The notes beneath the pieces were generated by a model, which saw nothing but the letters and a program-made list of their open reading frames with translations, was not told the origin of the DNA and did no database searches. 64,000 bases of DNA from Holtermannia corniformis. Lineage: Eukaryota > Basidiomycota > Tremellomycetes > Holtermanniales. Positions 10,596 through 20,446 of this stretch are shown piece after piece. The stretch lies in assembly GCA_001599935.1 (NCBI GenBank), contig BCIJ01000011.1, forward strand, positions 142,039-206,038, in the 5' to 3' direction. The position numbers were made by a program, and so were the translations under genes. Every line of letters begins with the position of its first letter. Within the stretch, counting starts at the first letter, position 1.

Positions 10596-11356
10596 CCCGC
10601 GGCGCCTGGCCTACGAGACTCGAACACGGCTACAAAGGACCAGGACCTGCTGGGGATGCACAGACGATCGACACCGGGTCGAAGTGGAGAAGGAGTGGAA
10701 GCCGGCTTGACCACGGTCAGATACTATACAAAGACGCAACGCATGAGACTAGCAGAGGAGTGAGTGGGAACCACGGACAAGAGACCGTCAGATAGTCTTC
10801 CACCTCGTCACAATCAGTGCAATAGGGGGCATGTGAAGCCCAACCGGTGCTGATCAGTGTACCAGTGCCCTGGGCGCCGGGTAGCGTTTGGGCAGTGTCA
10901 GTGGGCGGCCCGCGCTCTGGTCAGCACAGGCAGAGCTGAAACGCTCTGCAGCAAGGTTTGTCGGGTTCGACGCGTTTCACGTCTGTGCTGGCAACGTCGT
11001 CAGTTGAGGGTTCCGCTGGCACTAGTAGGAATCCTCGGTATCGCAGGCGACTCATGTGTCAGAACTCAGACGGTGTATGGCGGCTTGGCATCGCATCGCG
11101 TTACATCTATAGCTCGGCTGTCGCCCACCCGCACCGGCAGACACGTGATGCATGGCGCAAGACGTGGCTCCAGCAGGCCATAAAGTACAACTCGTAGGCG
11201 ACTGAAACGGAGCGCAGACAAAAGGAAAGAAGGGGAGGATGGAGAGTGAACCTTTGAGCTTGCAGCCATCTTCGATGATGGTGAAAAAGACAATTGAGCT
11301 AGGCTCGAAGCCGACCTTTGGGCGAAACTGCCCGGAATGCCAAAAGACGCGGACGG
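10596..11356. other. Intergenic region without a recognisable gene
   Basis: This 761-bp stretch lies between the start of the seven-helix protein gene and the end of the next minus-strand gene. Open frames on both strands are short, lack consistent splice continuation and show no domain. It should hold the promoter of the seven-helix gene and the 3' untranslated region of its upstream neighbour. Nothing else seen. Confidence 0.5.
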
Positions 11357-13370
11357 CTAGCAACCTTCGAGCGTCTCGCTATCACTATCCGCCGTCAACG
11401 TGAGGCCCACTTCCTCAACATGCGTTCGGCCACCTGCATGGATGACATGAGCAAGGTGGTCAGTCTTTCTCTTGGACGCACCAGCTTTCCCTTCCACTGG
11501 CTGCAACCTATCCCCTGCACAAGCATGATCAGTAAGGCTCGTAGAGGCGTGTTGTACGGGAGGAACGCCCGGAGGAGGCCGTGGTCGAGAAAGAAAACGA
11601 AAGTCAAACACAGGTATTCGGTTGATGATACCCTGGTCGACAAGGAGGCGAGGACCATGAGACTGGGTATGGCCAGCGGGAGGAAACGAAAGGGGAACAG
11701 ATCCGGTACAAACACACTCGAAGCTGTCAGCGTACTCCTGTTCGTTCAAAAGACTCACAGGACAGCGGCTAGGCCCAAGATGATCATGCCTGAACGGCTC
11801 CCCAAATGCCAGGCCGGCATACGGACGGCGGCCGTGATACTGGGGAGTAGCTGGAAGCCTGGATCAGGTGAGCCATCGTCCGGTTGGGCAGAGTACGACT
11901 TACCGCCCTTGGAACGCGCCGGTCGAGCGCTCTGCCTTCCACGTTCTATACTCTCTTCGCTCTCTCCCTCGCGTCGTCTCTGAGCTTCCGTCTTTCCGGT
12001 AGAAGCTCTCTGGACTTCATCCGCAGGTTGCTCTTGATCAATGTGCCGCACTTCAGGCTCTGCATCAGCGAAGCCAACGTCGCGTAGTGTCTTCGGCTTT
12101 GTAGGATCCGATGTCTTGGTCGAAGCTGCCGGGGCGGTTTGGATGTCCTAGGCGAAGTCAGAAAGACGATATAGGTCATCCCAAGCTACTCGCCCCCTCG
12201 CTGTCCCCCTCGTCGCCCGAGTCGTCTCTCGGTGCAGGCGGTGGGGGNGAGCGCATGCGACCCTTGGCGGTTCTCGGACCAGGAGGAGTCCCAGGACGTC
12301 CAGTGTGTTGCTCAGTGTTGTTGGGCGACGTGGTGCGTTGTCGGTAAGTCTCAGCATCGTCGTCGACGTCGATGTCGCTGTTGTAGAATTCGACAGGGAA
12401 ATCTTGGTCTCTCACCTCGCCATCTGTTGACACCGTGCGGCGCGCTCGACGAAAGCGCCCTTCGTCGTCCTCGTACTCGATTTCTGCTTCAAATTCTGTA
12501 TTCTCTCGACTACGTGGCGGAGGTGAACGAGGGGTAGGTCGTACCGGGATCGGTATGATGGGCACGGATGCCGGCGATGGCGGGTCTCGCTCCGCTTCNN
12601 NNNNNNNNNNNNNNNNNNNNNNNNNNNNNNNNNNNNNNNNNNNNNNNNNNNNNNNNNNNNNNNNNNNNNNNNNNNNNNNNNNNNNNNNNNNNNNNNNNNN
12701 NNNNNNNNNNNNNNNNNNNNNNNNNNNNNNNNNNNNNNNNNNNNNNNNNNNNNNNNNNNNNNNNNNNNNNNNNNNNNNNNNNNNNNNNNNNNNNNNNNNN
12801 NNNNNNNNNNNNNNNNNNNNNNNNNNNNNNNNNNNNNNNNNNNTCTCGACTACGTGGCGGAGGTGAACGAGGGGTAGGTCGTACCGGGATCGGTATGATG
12901 GGCACGGATGCCGGCGATGGCGGGTCTCGCTCCGCTTCATCTCTTCCTCTGCGCATGTAAACGTCGTCTTCGGAGGACCCATTGGGTGACCGTGCCCTGC
13001 GGCGTTGTTCTCTAGCTCCACGTCTTGCCGAAATCATATTCTCAGACGGAGCGTCATGACGCCCGTCGCGTTCTACACTATCAACAGCCGGTTCTCGATC
13101 TCTCCTGAAGTCATCCTCCTCAGAGGTTGGCGAGAATCGCGGCCGGCGAGGTGGCGCCGCATCGCTGTCGGAAGATGTTGGACGCTGGTAGTGGCCTCTC
13201 GGAGCTTGTTGCTCTGTAGCGTCCTCGTAATCCTGATCGTCATCCGACCATACCGACTGTGGCTCGGGCGTCTGCGGCGCAAGTGGCCGCTGTGGTGTGC
13301 TTGGATAGGCTGGTTGACTGACTGCAGGGACTGCAGGCACTGCTGGTGGAGTCGGCGGGCGTACACTCAT
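11357..13370 (-). CDS. Proline-rich, acidic protein with C-terminal membrane segments (interrupted by N gap)
   Basis: The start is the ATG at 13370 (MSVRPPTPPAVP). The first long region is disordered: Pro-rich, then Arg/Ser-rich, then strongly acidic (EIEYEDDEGR, PRDDSGDEGDSEGA). It crosses a 245-N gap whose flanks are identical, and once the duplicate is collapsed the frame is continuous. A 64-nt intron (about 12123-12186, GTAGCT to CGGCAG) joins it to TSTKTSDPTKPKTLRDVGFA. Another intron near 11876-11919 leads to GFQLLPSITAAVRMPAWHLG and two or three hydrophobic segments (MIILGLAAVLVFVPDLF, PLAIPSLMVLASL, LCLTFVFFLDHGLL, LRALLIMLVQGIG). The last intron leads to a polar tail ending SDSETLEGC at 11357. 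The protein is thus probably anchored by its C-terminus with a large cytosolic disordered region. An ambiguous base at 12248 sits in the coding region. No family recognised. Confidence 0.55.
12504..12938. repeat. Identical 95-bp direct copies on both sides of the N gap
   Basis: Bases 12504-12598 and 12844-12938 are identical over 95 bp, both beginning TCTCGACTACGTGG and ending TCCGCTTC. One copy ends exactly where the Ns begin and the other starts exactly where they stop. Both are in the same frame of the minus-strand gene. This is the pattern left when two contigs that overlap by 95 bp were scaffolded instead of merged; a real tandem duplication is the alternative. Confidence 0.85.
12599..12843. 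other. Assembly gap of 245 N
   Basis: A run of 245 undetermined bases inside the coding region of the proline-rich membrane protein. Because its two flanks are identical, the true distance may be zero with one flank redundant. If so, 340 bp (245 N plus 95 bp) should be removed, which restores one uninterrupted reading frame. Confidence 0.95.
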
Positions 13371-13731
13371 CGTTGTGCTTCCTGACTTGCGGCACGCGCA
13401 GGCAGGTGTAGCTAATACCAGTTGAAACCTGTTTCCCGACGCCTGAAAGGATCTCGACTGCTGCCACAAAGCGTGAAAGGATCAACCTGGTTGCTCTCTC
13501 AGGCTTGGACCCTCAGAAAAGCATGACACGCGCAGTGTGGCAGGTATTCGTGGTATACATGAGCCCAATCACGATCGGCATCTGCTATGACCTACGGCAA
13601 AGAGCAGGCGCTTGGGTCGAGATGTGCGCTTCCTTTGAGCTGACGCTGATCAGTCTTGCTTTGCCCAACCTTTGTTGTAGTTTATCACGCTAGGAACCAG
13701 CACCTCTATCCCCATCATCACATCCATCAAC

Positions 13732-15593
13732 ATGGCGGGGGCCTCTGCAGTCCCATGGGCAGCGTTATTGCCGCTCTTGCTGGGTCGCTTTTCTGCCGGT
13801 CAGTAATCGGAGCGTGCACTGTGGAAGCTGACATGACACCCAGCCGGCTCCTATGCTTGCCCCTTTCCGTTTCTGCCTTCAATGCTCAAAAGCATGCATC
13901 TCGCTCCTCCAGACGTCGCCTTTTGGACCGGATTCGCAGAGAGCTCAATGATGGTGGCTGAATTTTGCACGGCTGTCCCGCTATCCTGGCTTAGCGACCG
14001 TTGGGGCCGGCGTCCATTGATCATTGGTACCCTACTGTGGTCAACCATCACCCTGGCAGCGCTGGGGACTAGTTCGACCGTCGCCGAGGTGATAGCGTGG
14101 CGCGTGCTGGGTGAGCACTCTCTCGACAGTATACCTTCGAGGTTGACAGAATCCAGCGGGTATCAGTGCCATGCGACAAATCGGCCGAACCATGCTGGGC
14201 GAGATGTCAAATGAAACCAACCGAGTACGCATGTTCAGCGTCTTCATGCCAGCGGGGACAGCGGGAACCATCATTGGGTCAGTCGAGTAATGTGCTCCGT
14301 AGACTGCGCTGACAACGCGGAAGGCGACTGATAGGGGGTGCTTTCGCTGAACCTCACGGCCGCATCCCGGGACTCGGGGATCTTCCGATGTTTGAGCACA
14401 AGCCGTACTTACTGCCGGTGCTAGTCATGTCCATCTTGTGAGTCGGGGCAATCGTAGTGGCACAGCCGTTGACGCATCAGTCCTCTGCTTGGATTTGGGC
14501 TTTCATTGAGGTATACGAAAGAGGTGAGGCAAAGCTGTCGCGTCAAAGTGAACCAAGTGACCTTATCTACTGCTTGTAGACGCGTCCAACGGATCTTATC
14601 AAATCAGGCCCCAAGCCCACTCTTCGCCGGGCTCTGAGGCAGCCAGGTTTGCTACCTCTGCTTCTGGCATTCTGCAGTGTGTTGTCATTTGTTGTTCTGC
14701 AGTGTTCCTGACACGCCGCAGCTGCTCAAGGTCTTGACTATGCCTGCCATGCGGCAACGACTCTTACGGCAAGCTTGGCTGTTGAAGACGGTGGATGGGG
14801 TCTTTCAGTGAGCACCTCCCGAATGCAGTATCCGAGCCTGACGACAGACAAGCTGCAAGAAATCTCATGTTACCTCGCGATACAGAGCTTTCTGTACATG
14901 TGTATCTCGCCCGTCATCCTTAATTTCGTCGACGCCAGGCTAGGCAAGCGCCGCGGCTTGTTCATGTTAGCTCTCACTTGGTTACTTCTTGCGCCACTGT
15001 ACTCTACCGCCATACGACACGCTAGGACCGATCGAACGCTTATGACGATCGACCTTGCACTACTAGCTATCCTCCGCCCCATCGGGGGGTCATGTTGGTC
15101 GTGAGTGGACATCTATGGTGACACGTGATGTCTGACCGATGTGCGGGCTGTACGACATCTTGGCTATCGAGTCGTCCTCTAAAGAGTTGTTGGCATCGAC
15201 GAACGCCTGCTTGACGCTGTTTGGGGTGAGCCCCGTTGATGCCGATTTTTCGCAATGCTGATGATGGGTTGCAGTCGGTCGGCCGTGCAGCAGGCCCTTT
15301 CCTATTCGGGTGCGGCAAATTTGGGTTTGCTTGCTGATATGCAGAGTACTGACGCTCTCAGCCTCGTCTTCGGGCAGATCCTGCTGTACCGACCCACGTC
15401 TCCAGCACGTCAGATCGTCTGGGTGCTGTTCTTTCTTGCAAGCACGCTACCTCTACCACTCCTGTACTGGATGACTGCGCAGCGGAAATCGGTCTCAGGC
15501 GCCAGGGGCGCGGCGCACGAACGCACAGCACTTCTCGAAGAAAATGACGCCGTTGATCGCAACGTTGTCAGACCTACTACTGCCACGCCGTGA
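13732..15593 (+). CDS. Major facilitator superfamily transporter, tandem copy 1
   Basis: The ATG at 13732 gives a first helix (PWAALLPLLLGRF). An intron then leads to the second block: FPFLPSMLKSMHLAPPD, FWTGFAESSMMVAEFCTAVP and the MFS motif A loop SWLSDRWGRRPLIIG. Further exons give SAMRQIGRTMLGEMSNETN, MFSVFMPAGTAGTIIG, GRIPGLGDLPMFEHKPYLLP and a C-terminal half with helices (IQSFLYMCISPVILNF, RRGLFMLALTWLLLAPL) ending DRNVVRPTTATP at 15593. The pattern matches basidiomycete drug:H+ antiporter-like carriers related to yeast YCR023C. It would be a polytopic membrane transporter of unknown substrate. The second gene 160 bp downstream shares helices, loop motifs and at least the first intron position. 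The exons between 14,290 and 14,760 are hard to place, so damage in that stretch cannot be excluded. Confidence 0.65.
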
Positions 15594-15754
15594 TCTATCG
15601 CGATGCAATCCCTCTCCGCCACGACGCTGATCCCTCTGCCGATCCGGACGATCGTCTACCGATGATCACGCACCCTTGAACACTGTTTTGACACCATCAG
15701 TGGTGCATCGCAAAGCTCGGTGCTGGTACTGATAGCTTGATACCGCATACAATC

Positions 15755-17677
15755 ATGAGCAAGAGACACTCGACGATCCCATGGGTCTCCTTCTTGCCTC
15801 TGTTACTGGGCCAAGTAGGGGAAGGTGCGTGTCGTGTTTGAGGAAACCCAGACTTCAGCTGAAGCTCATCACAGCGGGCGTCAACACCTCTGTCTTTCCC
15901 TACCTACCATCCTTCATAGCGTCGTTCGGCGCAACCCCTGCCGAAGTCTCGTTTTATACAGGGCTCGCGGTCCGTCGTTGTCTGCATTGAGAAGAACTCG
16001 CTGATCGAGCACAAAGGAGTCTTCATTACTTGCCGTTGAGGCAGTCATAGCCCTACCAGTAGCCCGCATCAGCGACAAATGGGGCCGAAAGCCACTCTAC
16101 CTTGCCACTCTAGCTTGGCTTACCGTCACGAGCTGTACCTTGGGCTTCAGCACAACCATTGTGCAGATCGTCCTTTGGCGCCTGTTGGGTTTGCGCTCTA
16201 TTTACTCCGCACCGTCATGATGGCTGACCAGGGCGTCAGGGGGCTTGAATGGGATTCGCTTGCTGTCACGGACGATGATAGCCGAGTTGAGCAACGATGC
16301 CACGCGCGTGGAGATGCTTGGCTACTTTGAGCCAGCCGTTGGCATAGGGGCTCTTCTTGGGTGGGTACGGCCGGACGGTGCTGAATCGGTAATAACAGAA
16401 GACCGACAGGAGGCTGTACGGAGGCGTGCTCGCAGAACCGCGAGGCAGAATCCCTATACTGGGAGACATCGATCTCTTTCAACGCCACCCGTATCTCTTA
16501 CCGGGCGTTGCAGTCGCTATACTGTGAGCGCGTTTTTGATTCGCAGCTGTCGGGACTTGACGTGACTCAGTCCGTTTTGTGCCCTCTGTTGGACCTCGCT
16601 CACCATGAAAGAGGTAGGGTAATGCAAAGTTGGCCGGTTCTGCTGAAGATGCTTTAGACCAAAATGGACAAGGCAGTGGATACAGTGAGCGACACGCGGT
16701 CCTCTGCAAACGCCATACGGCAGCCTGGCATGCTGCCGCTTTTAGCCTCCCTGAGCGGTGAGCGATGGAAACTGCATGCGGCCAAGCTCATGTTTGTCAG
16801 TCAGCGTCGCACTCGACTGCGCTTGCGATGCCGCAATCGCGCTTTTGTCAACTTTGAGCGTCCCAGACGGTGGCTTGGGTCTCTCGGTAAGATTAGCGCC
16901 TCCGATCACAGTCCTGCCACTGATGATCACATCAGCTCCCTGCCATCAGCTACATCCTCTGCTTTCAATCCGTGGTATACATGATCCTTGCCCCCTGGAT
17001 ACTCCGCCGGCTGACGGCGCGTATGCCGACTATACGAGCGCTGACTGGATTAATCACCCTGTGGCCTCTCTTGGCACCCTCATACGTCTTGATGGTGTAT
17101 CACGCTCAAATCGGGTCAGCGTGGGTTCCGGTCGATATCGTCTTGAACATCATACTTCGCTGTGTCGCGGGTTCGTGCTGGTCGTGAGTTGCCGTCAGGT
17201 CTATCAAGAGGCGACTGCTGAATGCCTAGATTCTATGACCTTCTCGTGATGGATATCTCGAGGCCAGAGTTGCTGGCGTCGTCAAATGCGTGGTTGACCA
17301 TTTTTGCGGTACGTTGATCGCTAGTGTCCTACCATCTAATCTCTGCCAGGCAATCGGCGGAGCGGCCGGTCCCTTTGCATTTGGGTGAGCTACACGTTCC
17401 GCCGAGATGATGCTACGTGCTGAGCCTGCTATGCAGATCGGTTCACGGTTTCAGCACGCGCTTCGCTGTCGGCAGTCTCGGGCGTCAGCTACCATGGGTC
17501 CTCATTCTGTGTGTCACGATTGTTCCTCTGCCGCTTCTGCACAGAGTCCAGTCGATCCTGGATGACCGACCACGTACACCCGGAGATGAAGACGAGGAGA
17601 GGCTGCTTGCCGCGAGCGACTATGAAATGGGAGAAGTGGATACGGTGGCCAACGCAGACGTCACTGTGAGGGTGTAG
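15755..17677 (+). CDS. Major facilitator superfamily transporter, tandem copy 2
   Basis: Starts at the ATG at 15755 with PWVSFLPLLLGQ, closely matching the first helix of copy 1, and an intron at the same relative place precedes AGVNTSVFPYLPSFIASFG. Motif A reads RISDKWGRKPLYLATLAW. Later exons keep the copy 1 order: TIAELSNDATRVEMLGYFEP, IPILGDIDLFQRHPYLLPG, a C-terminal half with RRLTARMPTIRALTGLITLW and AIGGAAGPFAFG, and a final exon with LPWVLILCVTIVPLPLLHRV ending ANADVTVRV at 17677. Topology and motifs fit a multidrug-type or siderophore/metal-type carrier; the substrate cannot be read from sequence. It probably arose by tandem duplication, followed by strong divergence between the two copies. 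Confidence 0.65.
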
Positions 17678-18351
17678 TAGATTGTAGTCTGAATTCGCGC
17701 TATTTTGAGTCTCCCAGTTTGATTCGCCTATGCATTCTGATCATCCCAGCCCCTTCAGATTCGTGAGGAAGCAGCCGCCCGGCCGCCACCCGCGTCACGT
17801 GATCCAAAAGTCGGATGGATGGCGACTTGCTTAATCATCGAGTTGCCTGTCTCTCCACATTCCGAAAACTGCAACCGCACTCCAACATGGTCTCGTTCTC
17901 TCAACAGTAAGGCTCGATCCGTCATGAGACGCTCGAAAGACTGAGGATCGGGGTAGATCACCTCCCGAGGCGTGCGACGTGCCCGTCAAGAACGTGAACC
18001 CGCAGGGTGTCAAGCCGTGCGTCTGTCTTGTTGGGAATGAAAAGAATGAGCTGAGCTGATCCGTACTGAACATAGATGCTGTGCGTGCCCCGAGACGAAA
18101 GCGAAGCGAGACGATTGCTTTCTCCGATCGAACCCGGACACGGCGCAGGCGGACTGTAAAGAGTTTATTGCGAAGCACCGCGAGTGTATGCTCGGGTACG
18201 GGTTCAAAGTCTAGCTCTGGGTAGGCGCGGGGCCAGTGTATCTATATTTGTATGAGGGATCTCGAGAGCGCACACCACTCTGCATATGCATGGGCGAGCT
18301 CTCATGTTTACTACTATACAACAGTCTACTGGCAAAGCTAGCTGATGGTCT
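17678..18351. other. Convergent intergenic region
   Basis: This stretch of 674 bp separates two genes that end facing each other. Minus-strand frames here are open for up to 116 codons but have no domain, no splice support and a composition unlike the neighbours. One E-box-like CACGTG lies near 17797. No RNA gene was recognised. I see nothing convincing beyond 3' flanks. Confidence 0.45.
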
Positions 18352-20192
18352 CTAACCGGGGTTGGCAAACCCGAGGACTCTGGCGCCGGGCGCGGTCCGT
18401 TCTTCTAGACTCCGTGCCGCTCGGCTCTTCATGACTTCGACCAAGGCCACCAAGCGATCCAACACGACTTCAGGCTCGACTGAAGGAGGATCGACGTCGT
18501 CGTCCGTCACCCACGCGTCATCGTCGCCTTGACCGGCCTCGCTGTCTGTATCCAACGAGGGCGCCGCCACCGCACGCGCCGCTGGGCGTGATCGCTCAGG
18601 CGTCATCAGCGTACCAGACGGCGCTCGCGTCAGCTTGCGCAAACGTCGGATCTCGAGGCGGTACTGCGCATTGGCAGTTTCGAGCGATTGGTTCAGAGCG
18701 AGTAAGCTGCCGTTGGAGATTTCAAGGTCTTCAACCTGTTGCAAGCGTCGGTCGCTATCACGTCATGGTTATGGGATCACCTACCTTGCGGTTGATTTTC
18801 GCTTCGTTGGCAATCTCTCGCTCTGCCAGATTGCCCTGTTCGAGTCCGCGGTCACCACTGTCAGCTTCCGAACTGGACCCCGATTCGGATCCCGAGCCGG
18901 TGAGTGAAGTCGCCAGGAGTTCATCCACGGCCTCTTCATCCGGGATATACGCCGTGCCGTCGTCTCCTACATCTGGGAGCGGTGCACAGCGCAGTGCGGG
19001 GCTATCGGGCGGTAGAGGCAGTGGCGGCGGGTGATGGCTATAGTGGGCCTGTTTGGCGTTTGCGAGCGTCTTGGCATCGGGCGTGAGAGACGTCTGGAGT
19101 GGGACTGTATGGCGTGCACCGAGTGACGGGTTGAACAGCGGGGAATTGGGCGCAGAGATGTGCGTGTTGCGCGGCGAGGCTTGCATGTGCGCTGGAATGT
19201 GACGGGGTGGTGGCGGGATCGAAACCTCGATCCGATCATCGAGGCTCGGAGGGTGATAGTCCGAGTCGAGCAGTAGGTGGTGGGGCGCTTGAGTCTCGGC
19301 TGCGCGGGGCGAGAGATGGCCGACGGTGGACTTTGTAGGTGAACGTGGCGGTTTCGGTGGGGAGAGTCGACTCGGGCCGACGTCGCTGTGTGCTCTGTGG
19401 TCATGGCCGGGTGCACGGCCCAGGAAGACTGAAGTCTCGTCGTAGCTGTCTCGACCTGTGACGCGCGCGCGAAGCCGTGTGACTGCGCCGGGGCCGATAT
19501 CCGACGCGTGTCCGTGACCGAGCGACGAGCCGGAACCAGGTGAGGTCGCTACGTCGCTAGATGACCTAGACCCGGTTTTGCTAGTGGTGATAGGGACTGG
19601 TACAGACGGCTGACGCTTGGCGGCTGGCAAGTTGAGTTTCGGCGAGGTCACTGGCGGACCGACCGTGCGGACTCTGGCAATAGCCGGCGGGGGATCCTGT
19701 CCTTGGCGCAGTGATGCGATCGAGGGTTTGGCCGTGACGCGCTGGCCCAGCGAAGGTGTCACCGTCGGCACGGGTGAGCGAACGCGGCGCGTTGTGACGT
19801 TTCCCGGTGCTGTGCCTGAGCTCTCATACGTCGGTGTAGAGGGGGAGGAGCGGATCCCTGTACGGGAAGCGAGAACGAGGCGCGCTCTGGGCGTTGACGA
19901 GCCAGCGGACGGCGTTGGAGGTTGAGGTTGAACGTCGTTGAGCCTGGTGCGGGACGGCGCTCGGTGGAAACCTGGTCGGGTTGATGGAGGGGCTGATGGC
20001 GCTTGTGGCCGTAGGGTTGGGGTTGGGGGTGATGAGATCGAGTGGGTGATGTCGGTCGCGACCTGTGTGTATCAGTATCTGCTTGTAGAGCAGCAATGGC
20101 TAGAGCAGTGATCGAGCGGGACCACGCCGGCCAAAGCAAGAGCCTGAACGGACCTTGGGTCGCACGGCCGGCCGATCGTCTGCTTTTGACAT
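18352..20192 (-). CDS. Disordered Ser/Pro-rich protein with short conserved coiled coil
   Basis: Exon 1 (20192 to about 20154, MSKADDRPAVRPK) splices over an intron ending CACACAG to a long exon beginning VATDITHSISSPPTPTL and running to about 18776. It is rich in Ser, Pro, Thr and Arg and has many short Ser/Thr-Pro sites typical of phosphorylated disordered proteins. A last intron (about 18733-18775, GTAGGT to CAACAG) falls inside the only conserved element, EAKINRKVEDLEISNGSLLA followed by LNQSLE and RRLRKLTR. That heptad-rich segment occurs near the C-terminus of many basidiomycete proteins of unknown role. After it comes an acidic patch (DDDAWVTDDDVDPPS). Length is about 580 residues. It is divergently placed with the possible Mediator gene, starts about 250 bp apart. 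Function unknown. Confidence 0.7.
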
Positions 20193-20446
20193 TGTCGGGT
20201 TGGGAGCTGCGGCGGGTTTGATCAGCCAAGACCTCTGCGCATCATTGTGAGCGGTGGAGAGCGTGCTGAGCAGAGTACAGGCGGGTGGAGAGAGAGCAGA
20301 GGATGTCGAGGATGGTACGGTGGTGGTGATAGCAAACTCACGTGACAGCACCAAGAACCGTGAGCGACATCCTATTAACCGGATCGCACTCGATTCAAGC
20401 AGTGGGCAGCGCCAGAGACAGTGGTGAACGCTCGTCCAAGTGCGAG

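Noticed and set aside
10857..11183. Plus-strand open frame of 108 codons
   Set aside because: Arg/Cys-rich composition, no Kozak-like context, no splice partner and no domain; it lies in the 5' flank of a minus-strand gene.
17831..18178. Minus-strand frame of 115 codons between the MFS pair and the coiled-coil gene
   Set aside because: No domain or conserved pattern, convergent intergenic position; could not be distinguished from chance.
20342..20446. Upstream extension of the possible Mediator subunit to 20342
   Set aside because: The frame there begins with GTG, not ATG, and the first in-frame ATG is at 20447.
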